Shown here: one piece after another, positions 17,774 to 26,777 of the stretch
Layout: every line of letters starts with the position of its first letter
Numbering within the stretch: the first letter of the stretch is position 1
Assembly (NCBI RefSeq): GCF_001620365.2
Contig: NZ_LQMT02000007.1
Coordinates: forward strand, 305,358 to 369,357
DNA: 64,000 nucleotides
From: Amycolatopsis keratiniphila subsp. keratiniphila
GTDB lineage: Bacteria; Actinomycetota; Actinomycetes; Mycobacteriales; Pseudonocardiaceae
Reading direction: 5' to 3'
Position numbers and translations under genes: made by a program
Notes under the pieces: model-generated
The model's input: only the letters and a program-made list of their open reading frames with translations
Database searches by the model: none
Told to the model about the DNA's origin: nothing

Positions 17774-18466
17774 CTAATGACGCTTCAGCGCCTCGATGAC
17801 ACCGGTCCCGACCGGTTCCTCGATCGGCAAGTGGCTGTCGTCCAGCTCGGCGGTGAGGTGTTCGCGGACGTCCACCACACCGTCGAGCCGCCGGATCAAC
17901 GCCACGATCACCGGGATCATGCCGGTACGTTCGACCTGACCGCGCACCGTGACGACGCCGTTGTGCACGGAGACCGACAGGGTGTCCGGATCGATCGCCA
18001 TCGCCCGCTTGACGACCTCGGTGTGAACCTCCTCACGCAGATCCGAATCGGATCGCAGAAAGCCGCGCAGAAGGTCCGCTCTCCCGACGATGCCCACCAG
18101 TTTCGCGTCGTCGTCGAGAACCGGCAGCCGATGCACCCGATGGTTCTCCATCAGCCGGATCGCTTCGTCCACCCCGGCATCCTGTGCCACCGTGATCGCG
18201 GGCCCGGTCATCAACTCGTCGGCTCGGCTTCCCTCCACCTTGCGCCGTAACCGGGGCCGGAACCGCAGCAGGCGGTGCTGGATCTCCCGTTCCAGCAGAT
18301 CACGCTGGGAGACGACGCCGACGACCCTGCCTTCGTCGTCCACCACGGGCGCGCCGCCCACTCCCCACGACGTGAGCAGGACGGTGATCGCCTTGAACGG
18401 GGTCTCCGGCCGCACGGTGAGCACCTGGCCGCGCATCACCTCGCGCACTCGACGACGTTTGCTCAT
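17774..18466 (-). CDS. CBS-CBS-BON domain protein
   Basis: The 230-residue protein has two CBS domains (about 7-60 and 87-145) and a C-terminal BON domain (about 150-215, with VSVHNGVVTVRGQVERT). CBS pairs bind adenine nucleotides and act as energy sensors; the BON part may contact membranes or other partners. The DosR-regulated Hrp1 is a CBS-only relative. AAGGAG lies 6 bases before ATG 18466. It is 22 bp downstream of the ABC permease gene and probably ends the operon that contains ppsA. A paralogue with the same plan is at 23.3 kb. Confidence 0.85.
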   Translation of the reverse strand: MSKRRRVREVMRGQVLTVRPETPFKAITVLLTSWGVGGAPVVDDEGRVVGVVSQRDLLEREIQHRLLRFRPRLRRKVEGSRADELMTGPAITVAQDAGVDEAIRLMENHRVHRLPVLDDDAKLVGIVGRADLLRGFLRSDSDLREEVHTEVVKRAMAIDPDTLSVSVHNGVVTVRGQVERTGMIPVIVALIRRLDGVVDVREHLTAELDDSHLPIEEPVGTGVIEALKRH

Positions 18467-18488
18467 CTCGATCTCCTTTCCGAAAGTG

Positions 18489-20069
18489 TCAAGCAGCGAT
18501 GTCCCGGCGCCTGAAGCCCGCCACACCGGCCGCGAGCAACGCGCAGGCGACCAAGACGAGCCAGGGAATGGACGTCATGCTCTCCGTCGAACCCGGCAGG
18601 TTCGGCAGGTGGGTGAACGGCGAGAGGTTCAGGACCACTTGCGGGACGCCGAAGAGCACGCCGAACTCGCCGACGACGACGATCGCCACGAGCACCACCC
18701 AGATCAGGCCGAGCTTGCTCGGAAACAGCCCGAACAAGGCGCAGGCCAGCCCGGCCAGCACCCACACCGCGGGCAGTTGCACCAGCGCGGCGGCCGTCAG
18801 CCTGCCGATCTCGGCGCCGGGGCGCCCAGTCTGCAGGCCGGCGGCGAGTCCCGCGCCCAGGCCCGCCGCGAGCATCGGGAGCGCGCTTCCGGCGATCGCG
18901 AGAACCAGGTAGCCGGTCAACAACCGGGTTCGTGAGACCGACGAGGTGAGGAGCGGATCGACGCGGAGTGCCTCTTCTTCAGCGTGTAAGTGGGTGAGCG
19001 CGGACATCCCGTAGACCGCGGCGACGACCCCAGCGACGCCGAACTCCAGAGCGAAGAACGCGTCCGACAGTGCCTTCTCCCCGCCCAACGCGAGAATGAG
19101 TTGCTCGGCCCTGGGATTGTCGAGGAATTTGCCGATGCCGTTGGCCAGGTTGCCGATGACAAGGCCCAACACCAGGTAGACCGCCGTCCAGGCGAGCAGA
19201 CCGGCGCGGTTGAGCCGCCAGAGCAGACCACCGCTGCTTCGCAGGCCACGACCGGCGTGTGCGGGGCCGGCGCGGTCGGCCAGCAGGCCGGCGCCGATGT
19301 CACGGCGATCGCTCAGCCTGACCGCGATCAGCACCAGCACGGAGGCGAACGCGAGGGGTATCGCCACGACCCACCAGCGTTCCCCGGCGAACGGCCGGAT
19401 CTGCTGCGCCCAGCCGATCGGGGACAGCCATTCCGGTCCGGAGTCCCCGATGGCACGCAGAAGATAGGCGAGTCCGAGAACAGCGCCTGCGATACCGGTC
19501 GCCAGCCGCGTGGACCGGCACAACTGCGCCGTCACTGCCGCGATGGCACCGAAGGCCCAGCCCGCCGTCATCCAGCCTGCCCCCAACGCCACCGAACCCG
19601 CCAACGGCAGCCCCGCGGCGACGAGCCCACCGGCGGTCAGGATCCCGAGGACCAGTCCGGTGACAGCGGTGACCGCGAGCGCCGCGGCGAGCGACGCGTG
19701 CCTGCCCAGGACACCGGAGCCGAGCAAGTCCAGCCTGCCGGACTCCTCCTCCGCCCTGGTGTGCCGGATCACCATGATGATGATCAGCAACGCGACCAGC
19801 GCGGCGCCGAAACCGGTCAGCTTGAGCACCGCGGCGGCACCGAGCGAAGTGGGATCGTAAATGCGGCCGTAGAAAGCGACAAGCGCGGGGACCGCGTTGA
19901 CTGCCTCGGCGAAGACGGTCAGTTCCCGTTGTGACGGATAGAGGTCCGCAGTGGCGGCGGCCGCTCCGGCGGTGGTCGCCGCGCAGGCGAGTGTCCACAA
20001 AGGAACTCGCAGCCGCTCGCGGCGCAGGGCGAGGCGGAACAAGACGCCGGTCCCGGTCATGGTACTCAT
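18489..20069 (-). CDS. ABC exporter permease, polyketide antibiotic exporter type
   Basis: The 526-residue protein has about twelve hydrophobic segments arranged as two similar halves. It fits the large actinobacterial permeases annotated as exporters of polyketide antibiotics (tetronasin-type, Rv1217c-like). The ATPase gene upstream ends inside its start (ATGA overlap, 20066-20069). The first ATG at 20069 is used, and a second in-frame ATG lies at 20060. The cargo is unknown. No antibiotic cluster is adjacent, and the surrounding genes suggest a stress or envelope role. Confidence 0.82.
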   Translation of the reverse strand: MSTMTGTGVLFRLALRRERLRVPLWTLACAATTAGAAAATADLYPSQRELTVFAEAVNAVPALVAFYGRIYDPTSLGAAAVLKLTGFGAALVALLIIIMVIRHTRAEEESGRLDLLGSGVLGRHASLAAALAVTAVTGLVLGILTAGGLVAAGLPLAGSVALGAGWMTAGWAFGAIAAVTAQLCRSTRLATGIAGAVLGLAYLLRAIGDSGPEWLSPIGWAQQIRPFAGERWWVVAIPLAFASVLVLIAVRLSDRRDIGAGLLADRAGPAHAGRGLRSSGGLLWRLNRAGLLAWTAVYLVLGLVIGNLANGIGKFLDNPRAEQLILALGGEKALSDAFFALEFGVAGVVAAVYGMSALTHLHAEEEALRVDPLLTSSVSRTRLLTGYLVLAIAGSALPMLAAGLGAGLAAGLQTGRPGAEIGRLTAAALVQLPAVWVLAGLACALFGLFPSKLGLIWVVLVAIVVVGEFGVLFGVPQVVLNLSPFTHLPNLPGSTESMTSIPWLVLVACALLAAGVAGFRRRDIAA

Positions 20070-20962
20070 CGGGACTCCAGGACCGGCTCGCGATAGTGGC
20101 GCAGGAAGAGTTCCTCGAGGGTCGGAGCGTGACTCGTCAGCTCCAGCACTCCGACGCGGCTGAGCGCGGCGAGGACCGCACCGAGTTCGGAGTTGTCGAC
20201 GGTCATCCGGAAGGTGTCCCGGTCGTGGCCGAACTCGTGGACGCCCGGCAAGGCCGCGAGCCCGTCCGGCAGCCCGGTCAGCCGCACGGTGAGCGACGTC
20301 CGCGTCAGGTGCCGGAGTTCGTCGAGGCTCCCGGTGTCGACCACACGACCGCCCCGGATGATGCTGACGCGGTCGGACAACGCCTCGGCCTCGGAGAGGA
20401 TGTGGCTGGACAACAGGACGGTCCGGCCGCGGTCGCGTTCCTCCCGGATGCAGCCCCGGAAGGCGTCTTCCATCAGCGGGTCGAGCCCGGCGGTCGGTTC
20501 GTCGAGCAGGAGCAGTTCGGCGTCGGAGGCCAACGCCGCCACGACGGCCACCTTCTGGCGATTCCCCTTGGAGTAGGTGCGCCCCTTGCGGGTCGGGTCG
20601 AGGTCGAACAGGTCCAGATAGCGATCTCGCCGTCGCTCGTCGATGCCACCCCGAAGCCTGCCGAGCAGGTCGATCACCTCTCCCCCGGTGAGCGTCGGCC
20701 AGAGCGACACCTCACCGGGCACATAGGCGAGCCGCCGGTGAAGCGACACGGCATCACGCCAAGGGTCTCCGTCCAGCAGCCGCATCTCGCCGGCGTCGGC
20801 CCGCAGCAGTCCCAGCAGGATACGCAGAGTCGTCGTCTTGCCCGCACCGTTCGGCCCCAGGAAGCCGTGGACCTCACCGGTTCGAACGGTCAGGTCCAGG
20901 CCGTCCAACGCCTTCGTTCGGCCGAAGCTCTTCCGCAGACCGCGGATCTCGATCGCGTTCAT
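20066..20962 (-). CDS. ABC exporter ATP-binding protein
   Basis: The 298-residue ATPase has Walker [16 protein letters not shown], the signature [13 protein letters not shown] and Walker [13 protein letters not shown]. It pairs with the large permease encoded downstream, overlapping it by four bases. Its own ATG at 20962 overlaps the ppsA stop by four bases. The ppsA-ATPase-permease run is therefore translationally coupled. Confidence 0.88.
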   Translation of the reverse strand: MNAIEIRGLRKSFGRTKALDGLDLTVRTGEVHGFLGPNGAGKTTTLRILLGLLRADAGEMRLLDGDPWRDAVSLHRRLAYVPGEVSLWPTLTGGEVIDLLGRLRGGIDERRRDRYLDLFDLDPTRKGRTYSKGNRQKVAVVAALASDAELLLLDEPTAGLDPLMEDAFRGCIREERDRGRTVLLSSHILSEAEALSDRVSIIRGGRVVDTGSLDELRHLTRTSLTVRLTGLPDGLAALPGVHEFGHDRDTFRMTVDNSELGAVLAALSRVGVLELTSHAPTLEELFLRHYREPVLESR

Positions 20963-23199
20963 CGGGCGGCGTCCAGCAGGACCCGGCGTTCGGCGGCCGC
21001 GATCGCACTCCGGGACGCGTCGACCACGTCGGGGTTGACGGAGATCGACGTGATCCCGAACCGCACGAGGTGTTCGGCGAAGCCCGGCTTCGCCGAAGGT
21101 GCCTGTCCGCACAGCGAGGAAGTGATTCCGGCGTCTCGCGCGGTGCCGACGATCCGTCCGATGGTGTCGAGCACGGCGGGGTCGGCTTCGTCGAACAGTT
21201 CCGCGCAGACCGCCGAGTCCCGGTCCACCCCGAGAACCAGCTGAGTGAGGTCGTTGCTGCCGATGGACACACCGTCGATGCCCATCCCGGCGTACTCGGG
21301 AAGCCAGTGCACCACGGACGGGACCTCCGCCATGATCCAGCGACGCAGTCCACGTTGCCGTCCGAGCGGGCTCGCGTCGATCAGGTCGAGACATGCCTCC
21401 AGCTCCCATTTCGTGCGGACGAACGGGATCATGAGATGCAGGTTCGGCGTCTGCTCGCGGACCCGGGCGAGCGTGCGGAGTTCGAGGTCGAACAGGTCCT
21501 TCTCCCGCACGTAGCGGAAGCAGCCGCGGTAGCCGATCATCGGATTGCTCTCGACGGCTTCGTAGGCCTCGCCCCCGGCGAGCCCGCGGAATTCGTTGCT
21601 GCGCAGGTCGGTCGTCCGATAGACGACCGGGCGCGTGCCGAAGGGTCGCGTGATCCGCAGCAGGGACTCGGCCATCGAGTCCACAAAGGACTCCTGTTCG
21701 CCCTTGGCGATGAGGTCACGGGGATGACGTCCGCCGAGCGCCTCGGTCAGCAGGAACTCCGCCCGAAGCAGCCCGACCCCGTCGACCTGCCGCGCGGCGA
21801 CCTCTTCGGCGTGTTCGGGCATGGCGAGGTTGACGTACAGCCTGGTTCCGATCGTCTCCGGCGCGGCGGGCGCCACCGCGGGTTCGGTACGCGACGGCGG
21901 CCGAACGTAGCCGGACCGCACCTCGCCGGTCGTGCCGTAGACCGTCACGGGTCCACGTCCCGCGAGAACCCGGGTCGCGTCGCCGGTGCCGACCACACAG
22001 GGAACCCGTAGCTCCCGCGCGACGACCGCGGCGTGACAGGTCATCCCTCCTCCGTCGGTCACCAGCGCCGAGGCTCGCCGGATGGCGGGTACCCAGTCGG
22101 GGTTGGTCATCGGGGCGACCAGCACCTCGCCGTCCCGCAACTGTCCGCCTTCGGCCGGATCACGCAGCACCCGTACCGCTCCACCGCCGATGCCCGGCGA
22201 CGCGGCCAGCCCGGTGACGAGAACGTCCGGCGCCGGTTCGCGGCCGGGCGGAAGAGTCGTGACCGGCCGGGATTGGACGACCCAGATCTCCTTGCCCGTC
22301 ATGGCGAATTCGATGTCCTGGGGCGTTTCGTAGTGGTCTTCGATCCGGGTCGCGAGCCGTGCCAGCTCGAGTACGGTCGCGTCGTCGAGGACCCGGCGGC
22401 CCGCCGTATGCGCGGGAAGCTCGACCTTGACATCTCCCCCGCCCACCTCGGCGATGATCTTGTGGGACTTGCTGCCGACCCGGGCCGAAACCAGCCGCAG
22501 ACCTTCCTTCGCCACCAGATAGGTATCCGGTTCGACCGCCCCGGAAACGATCGCTTCGCCTTGACCGAAGACCGCCTCGATCACCAAGCGATCCCGATCG
22601 CCGGAACGCGGATCCGCGGTGAAGATGACACCGGAACGATCAGCGGTGATCATCCTCTGCACCACCACGGCGATGGCGGGTTCCCCGGTGAAACCACGGC
22701 CGGCCCGATACCCGATCACCCGGGGCGAGAACAACGACGCCCAGCAGTCGACGATCCGCTCCCGGACGGCGTTGTCCCCCCACACGTTCGTGAAACTGGC
22801 GTTCATCCCGGCGAACGAGGCTTCCGCGCCGTCCTCCCCCGTCGCCGAGGAGCGGACCGCGATCGGTGTCGACTGCCCGACCCCGTGATAGGCATCGATC
22901 ACGTCGGTAAGGACACCGGCCGTCATCCCCGCCCGGTGGACCAAAACGCGCAATTGGTCGCACAGCCCGGACAGCTGCTCAGGCGCGTCCGCGGACGCGA
23001 GCGCCTTCTCGTGCAGCTCCGCGATCTCACCACGCACACCCGCTTCGTCGAGCGAAGCGAGGTACGCCTCGCGAAGCACGACGAACCCTGGAGGGACGGA
23101 GAACCCGGCGGTGATCAGCTCACCGAGATTCGCGCCTTTGCCGCCCGCCGATTCGGCGTCGGCGAGGCTGACCGTCGACAAGTCGCGTACGTAGCTCAT
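20959..23199 (-). CDS. ppsA: Phosphoenolpyruvate synthase
   Basis: The 746-residue enzyme converts pyruvate, ATP and water to PEP, AMP and phosphate. It has an N-terminal ATP-grasp domain ([17 protein letters not shown] at about 17-33), a swivelling phosphohistidine domain with [14 protein letters not shown], and a C-terminal PEP/pyruvate barrel with [13 protein letters not shown] and SSLCGQAPS. It is slightly shorter than the E. coli enzyme (about 790). GGAGGGAAAGCG precedes ATG 23199. It leads a tight operon with an ABC exporter. A PEP route fits gluconeogenic metabolism in dormancy, which is inference. Confidence 0.9.
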   Translation of the reverse strand: MSYVRDLSTVSLADAESAGGKGANLGELITAGFSVPPGFVVLREAYLASLDEAGVRGEIAELHEKALASADAPEQLSGLCDQLRVLVHRAGMTAGVLTDVIDAYHGVGQSTPIAVRSSATGEDGAEASFAGMNASFTNVWGDNAVRERIVDCWASLFSPRVIGYRAGRGFTGEPAIAVVVQRMITADRSGVIFTADPRSGDRDRLVIEAVFGQGEAIVSGAVEPDTYLVAKEGLRLVSARVGSKSHKIIAEVGGGDVKVELPAHTAGRRVLDDATVLELARLATRIEDHYETPQDIEFAMTGKEIWVVQSRPVTTLPPGREPAPDVLVTGLAASPGIGGGAVRVLRDPAEGGQLRDGEVLVAPMTNPDWVPAIRRASALVTDGGGMTCHAAVVARELRVPCVVGTGDATRVLAGRGPVTVYGTTGEVRSGYVRPPSRTEPAVAPAAPETIGTRLYVNLAMPEHAEEVAARQVDGVGLLRAEFLLTEALGGRHPRDLIAKGEQESFVDSMAESLLRITRPFGTRPVVYRTTDLRSNEFRGLAGGEAYEAVESNPMIGYRGCFRYVREKDLFDLELRTLARVREQTPNLHLMIPFVRTKWELEACLDLIDASPLGRQRGLRRWIMAEVPSVVHWLPEYAGMGIDGVSIGSNDLTQLVLGVDRDSAVCAELFDEADPAVLDTIGRIVGTARDAGITSSLCGQAPSAKPGFAEHLVRFGITSISVNPDVVDASRSAIAAAERRVLLDAAR

Positions 23200-23274
23200 C
23201 GCTTTCCCTCCGGACGTTGGCCTTCCATGGAATCCATGCTCACCGGAGGTGCGGTCGCCGCTCTGCTGTCCAAG

Positions 23275-23300
23275 GTCCCGGCGCGCCGGGACTTCGTCCC
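23275..23300. promoter_or_regulatory. Paired palindromes upstream of ppsA, possible DosR-like operator
   Basis: GTCCCGGCGCGCCGGGAC (23275-23292) is a perfect 18-bp palindrome. It overlaps GGGACTTCGTCCC (23288-23300), a perfect GGGAC-N3-GTCCC inverted repeat that closely resembles the DosR box half-sites. They lie about 75-125 bp before ppsA, in the only sizeable gap of this gene run. Confidence 0.4.
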
Positions 23301-23333
23301 CACGCCGCGGGCGCCCTGCCATCGGGGACTCGG

Positions 23334-23990
23334 TCATCCGGTTGGCCTGTTCGCCTCGTCGTCCCACCCGAACCGGACCAGATCGACAACGTCGACGACT
23401 CCCGTGATCCGGCGCACCAGCGCCGACAGCAGGATGGCCTGGCTCCGCCGTTCGACCTCACCTCGCAGGGTCACGATCCCGTTGTCCACATCAGCCCGCA
23501 CCTCGCCCCGCGACGGGCGCCGGATCTGTTCCGAGATGTCCCGCAGGACCTCATCCCGGATCTCCGCGTCCGTCCGGACGAAGGCGTGCACGAGGTCGGC
23601 CCGGCTGACGATGCCGGTCAGCTTCCCGTAGCGGTCGACCACGGGCAGTCGCTTGACCCGATTGCCCACCATCAACCGGGCCGCCTCCGCTACCGGTAGG
23701 TCGGCTTCGACGGTGATCGCGGGGGTGCTCATCACGTCCGCCGCCGTACGTGCGTCCGATTTGGAGCGGATACCCGGCACCCTCGGGCGCGGTGCGCTGA
23801 CCGACTCGACGTGTTTGAGCAGCAGGTCGGCCTCCGAGACGACACCGATGACATCGCGATCGTCGTCCACGACGGGAACGGCGCTGATCCCGCGGCCCGC
23901 GAGGATTCCGGCGATATCCGCGATCGGAGTGCCCTTCCGCACCGAGTAGACCTCCCGGGTCATGACCTCGCGGACGGCCGTTCCGGTCAT
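23334..23990 (-). CDS. CBS-CBS-BON domain protein
   Basis: The 218-residue protein has CBS domains at about 7-60 and 85-140 and a BON domain at about 142-205 ([17 protein letters not shown]). It is a paralogue of the protein at 17.8-18.5 kb, and the two bracket the ppsA-ABC operon. Such proteins probably sense adenylate charge. Its ATG at 23990 overlaps the stop of the small upstream gene by four bases. Confidence 0.85.
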   Translation of the reverse strand: MTGTAVREVMTREVYSVRKGTPIADIAGILAGRGISAVPVVDDDRDVIGVVSEADLLLKHVESVSAPRPRVPGIRSKSDARTAADVMSTPAITVEADLPVAEAARLMVGNRVKRLPVVDRYGKLTGIVSRADLVHAFVRTDAEIRDEVLRDISEQIRRPSRGEVRADVDNGIVTLRGEVERRSQAILLSALVRRITGVVDVVDLVRFGWDDEANRPTG

Positions 23991-24172
23991 GACGGACGCT
24001 CTTCGTCCTCTTCGGACGGTTCCTCGCGCTTCTGCGCGCGATAGGACTCCGCGGCGAAGTATCTCCGCATCGCCGCCTCCGCCAATTCACCAGAAGAACG
24101 GGACGGGCCGGCCCCGGCGGCGATCGCGTCCCGTGCTTCCTTGGCCGCACGCGCGTTCTCGACATCGTTCAT
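23987..24172 (-). CDS. Small hydrophilic protein of unknown function
   Basis: This 61-residue, highly charged protein is rich in Ala, Glu and Arg (start MNDVENARAAKEARDA, end [14 protein letters not shown]). It has no recognised domain. It is supported by GGAAGG upstream of ATG 24172, by GC-rich third positions and by a four-base overlap with the CBS gene. It may be an intrinsically disordered partner of that protein. Confidence 0.6.
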   Translation of the reverse strand: MNDVENARAAKEARDAIAAGAGPSRSSGELAEAAMRRYFAAESYRAQKREEPSEEDEERPS

Positions 24173-24237
24173 GTTCTTTTTCCTTCCATGGAGTGCTGGT
24201 TCCGAATCCCGCCGCGGACCGTGAACCGTCGAAGTGG

Positions 24238-24504
24238 TCACGACCAGTACCGCACGGCGATGGCCTCCCGCACGGCCGCGAGCCGGGCGCGCTCCGCCTC
24301 GTCTGCGGCGTTCTGCTCCGCCTCCGACACGACAACGGCGTCAGCGCCGGGAAAGATTGTGGACACATGGTCATCCTGTGGCCAGCGCACGACATAGGGC
24401 GGTGTTCCGTCCGGATTGCGAACCTCGACGATCAGGGCACGCTGGTCCGGTTTCCCGATCGTCGGCCCTTTGATGACCAGCCAGTCTCCTCGCTGCGCAC
24501 GCAT
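24238..24504 (-). CDS. DUF1918 protein (Rv0569-like)
   Basis: The 88-residue protein shows the DUF1918 core RGDWLVIKG, VEVRNPDGTPPYVVRW and DDHVSTIFPGADAVV, an SH3-like small barrel found only in actinobacteria. The mycobacterial relative Rv0569 is a DosR-regulon member, and its relatives have been proposed to bind DNA. The start is ATG 24504, which matches the family N-terminus. It precedes the small charged gene and the CBS gene by 65 bp and may lead that operon. Confidence 0.83.
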   Translation of the reverse strand: MRAQRGDWLVIKGPTIGKPDQRALIVEVRNPDGTPPYVVRWPQDDHVSTIFPGADAVVVSEAEQNAADEAERARLAAVREAIAVRYWS

Positions 24505-24689
24505 GGGTTTCCGCCTTCCGCCTCGCCGCCCGATGTGTCCGGTCACGACTTTCTCGGTCGCACGTCGTTCACCGTCCTCCTCACGCCGTCGTCGGTGGAG
24601 TGCCGAAGGTCCTCGAGTCTCAGAGCCTGTTGGCGGAGCTGAGCCGAAAGTCGGACGTTCGTGTTCGGGGGCGGGTCGGGTGAGATGAA

Positions 24690-24725
24690 GGCTTCTTCGC
24701 CGCTTCTGATGCGGTGAAGGGAGCC
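24690..24725. repeat. GGCTCCCTTC hairpin repeat, copy 2
   Basis: This unit matches the reverse complement of 17684-17720, most clearly in TTCGCCG..TCT.ATGCGGTGAAGGGAGCC. It lies just past the end of a decayed flavodoxin gene and may have arrived with, or after, that decay. Confidence 0.65.
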
Positions 24726-24734
24726 CTTATACCT

Positions 24735-24901
24735 GGCCAAGCGCGAGCGCCTCCTTCCGACGACGAGCAAGCCGAGGTTGTCTCACTGGGCCGGGGCGTC
24801 GTCGACGTCAACCTCGCAGAAGCCGTCAAGCCCTTGCCGATCGCCCTGGCGACGACCGAGGTGTTGCCGACCATCGACTCGAACACCATGAGCACCCGCA
24901 T
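24735..24901 (-). pseudogene. Truncated, frameshifted flavodoxin-like gene
   Basis: From ATG 24901 the frame reads MRVLMVFESMVGNTSVVARA then IGKGL, the FMN phosphate-binding start of a flavodoxin. The expected continuation (CEVDVDDAPAQ) is in another frame and meets a TGA. Past it, DNLGLLVVG recalls the second flavodoxin strand, after which homology stops near a dispersed repeat. Only about 55 residues of a usual 150-plus remain. It is divergent from the Acg-type nitroreductase gene. Confidence 0.7.
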
Positions 24902-25032
24902 CCCGCGCGGCCCCACGGGAGAACAGGAACGAACGGCCCGGCGAACCAGGCCCTCTGGCCCTCCACGACCCGCGGCGTCCGGAGAACCATGAAACACGAA
25001 CCCTTCACCCACTGAGCAGAGGCAGGTTTCCG

Positions 25033-26052
25033 ATGGACCACGGCCTTCCCGACGACTACACGGTCGAAACCGCGGTGGCCCTGGCCTGCCGCGCCCCCTC
25101 GGTGCACAATTCCCAGCCCTGGCAATGGCGCGTCGGAGATCGCACCGTCCACCTCTACGCCGACCGGACCCGGCAGCTGGCCGGGACCGATCCCGACGGC
25201 CGGGACCTGATGCTCGGCTGCGGAGCGGCGCTGCACCATCTCCGGGTCGGCTTCGCGGCCTTGGGCTGGCGGGCCGAGGTGCACCGGCTGCCCAACCCGG
25301 CGGAGCCGGACCACCTGGCGTCCATCGAGCTGCACCGGCACGAGCCCACCCAGGAGGACATCACGCTCGCCGCCGCCATTCCCCGGCGCCGGACCGACCG
25401 GCGCCGGCACAGCTCCTGGACCGTACCCACCGGGCACCTCGACACCCTCGCCCGGCACGCGGCGGACGAAGGCTCCATCCTGCGCCCCGCTCTCGACGCC
25501 GCCCGCTACCACCTCGCGCGCGCCATTTCCGAAGCCGCCGAAGTCCACGCGGCGGACCCGGCGTACCGCACCGAGCTCGCCGCCTGGAGCGGCAGGCACA
25601 CCGCTCCCGACGGCGTCCCGTCGGCGAACGCACCCGCACAGGACGACACCCCCGGCGCCCTGCCCGCGCGTGCGTTCGCCGACCCCCTGCTCGGACAGCC
25701 CGAAGGCGCGACCGGTGAAGCGGACGAGACCGCGCTCCTCGTGCTGAGCACGGCTTCGGACGACGCCATGTCGCGCCTCCGCGCCGGCGAGGCCACCAGC
25801 GCGGTGCTGCTCGCCGCGACCAGCCTGGGCCTGGCGACCTCACCGCTCACCGAACCGCTGGAAGTCGCGGACACCAGGACGAAGGTGCGCGACCTGGTCA
25901 CCGGCGGCACCTTCCCGCAGATGGTGCTGCGGACCGGCTGGGCACCGGTCAACGCCGATCCCCTGCCCGCGACCCCGCGCCGGAACCTCGACGAGGTCCT
26001 CGCACCGCTCGGGACGCCGGTGCTCCGCGAAGTGCGCTATCAGAGCCACTGA
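25033..26052 (+). CDS. Acg-type nitroreductase-family protein
   Basis: The 339-residue protein is a paralogue of the one at 9.0-10.1 kb. It shares the APSVHNSQPWQWRV segment near residue 24, DGRDLMLGCGAALHHLRVG near residue 57 and a similar C-terminal MVLRTGWAPV. It belongs to the DosR-regulated Acg/Rv3131 group of FMN-binding proteins. GAGGCAGG precedes ATG 25033. The SHOCT gene follows 16 bp later, so the two are probably co-transcribed. Confidence 0.83.
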   Translation: MDHGLPDDYTVETAVALACRAPSVHNSQPWQWRVGDRTVHLYADRTRQLAGTDPDGRDLMLGCGAALHHLRVGFAALGWRAEVHRLPNPAEPDHLASIELHRHEPTQEDITLAAAIPRRRTDRRRHSSWTVPTGHLDTLARHAADEGSILRPALDAARYHLARAISEAAEVHAADPAYRTELAAWSGRHTAPDGVPSANAPAQDDTPGALPARAFADPLLGQPEGATGEADETALLVLSTASDDAMSRLRAGEATSAVLLAATSLGLATSPLTEPLEVADTRTKVRDLVTGGTFPQMVLRTGWAPVNADPLPATPRRNLDEVLAPLGTPVLREVRYQSH

Positions 26053-26068
26053 ATCGAAAGGAACGGCC

Positions 26069-26299
26069 ATGCCTTACTGGCACTACTCCAACGGCGGCTG
26101 GGTCAGCATGCTGCTCATGCTGATCACCGTGCTCATCCTGGTCGGCGGCCTCATCACCGTCTCGGTGATCGTGTTGCGCCGCACCACCAAGACCTCGACC
26201 GTGCACGACGACGCGGTCAGGATCCTGAACGAACGGTTCGCGCGTGGGGAGATCGACAAGGACGAGTTCGAGACACGGCGTGCCGTGCTCCGCGGGTGA
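26069..26299 (+). CDS. Small membrane protein with SHOCT domain
   Basis: The 76-residue protein has one strong membrane helix (VSMLLMLITVLILVGGLITV) and a C-terminal SHOCT motif (ILNERFARGEIDKDEFETRR). SHOCT domains are short oligomerisation units, often in stress-related small proteins. AAAGGAACGGCC precedes ATG 26069. It follows the nitroreductase gene closely and is followed by a terminator hairpin. Confidence 0.82.
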   Translation: MPYWHYSNGGWVSMLLMLITVLILVGGLITVSVIVLRRTTKTSTVHDDAVRILNERFARGEIDKDEFETRRAVLRG

Positions 26300-26344
26300 G
26301 CAAACCCCCGCGCGAAGGGACGAGTGATGTCACGGATGGCCAAG

Positions 26345-26386
26345 CCCAGCACCGCCCGCCTGAAACCTCGGGCCGGCGGTGCTGGG
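26345..26386 (+). terminator. Hairpin terminator after the SHOCT gene
   Basis: CCCAGCACCGCC (26345-26356) pairs perfectly with GGCGGTGCTGGG (26375-26386), and a short T-rich stretch follows. It ends the nitroreductase-SHOCT unit. Confidence 0.7.
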
Positions 26387-26442
26387 TGGTTTCCGCGGTC
26401 TTCGTGGTGCCCTAAACACGTCGGTATCGAAAGGAGATCACC

Positions 26443-26676
26443 ATGTCGAAGCGATCCGGACTTCGTCACACGACCAATCCAGGACTTCTCGGATTTCTCA
26501 CCGGGGTCCAGTTGACTCTGGCCACTGTCGCCTGGACTGATCTCGCACTCCGTCCGACCGCCGAGATCCGCGGTTCCAAGCGGCGATGGGCGCTGATCAT
26601 CGCCATCAACTTCGCCGGCCCGATCGCCTACCTCACCTGGGGCAGACGACCGGTGGACCCCGCGACTCACCCGTAG
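26443..26676 (+). CDS. PLDc_N domain small membrane protein
   Basis: The 77-residue protein has two hydrophobic segments (about 18-34 and 48-65), with AIINFAGPIAYLTWGRRP-like ending. This is the phospholipase D nuclease N-terminal-type domain, common in bacterial two-helix proteins of unknown role. AAAGGAGATCACC precedes ATG 26443. It is the last gene of the stress island before an insertion sequence. Confidence 0.75.
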   Translation: MSKRSGLRHTTNPGLLGFLTGVQLTLATVAWTDLALRPTAEIRGSKRRWALIIAINFAGPIAYLTWGRRPVDPATHP

Positions 26677-26777
26677 ATCGTCCGATCGGCACGCGGCCCA
26701 TTCGTTCATCCGGGTTCGGCAGGTGCCTTTCCCCTCGCCCGGAACGCGTCGACGACGCTTGTGGGGTTCCATAAGTC

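Noticed and set aside
24087..24473. Several plus-strand frames over the DUF1918 region
   Set aside because: They are shadows of the DUF1918 and small charged genes, which have starts, ribosome sites and family support.
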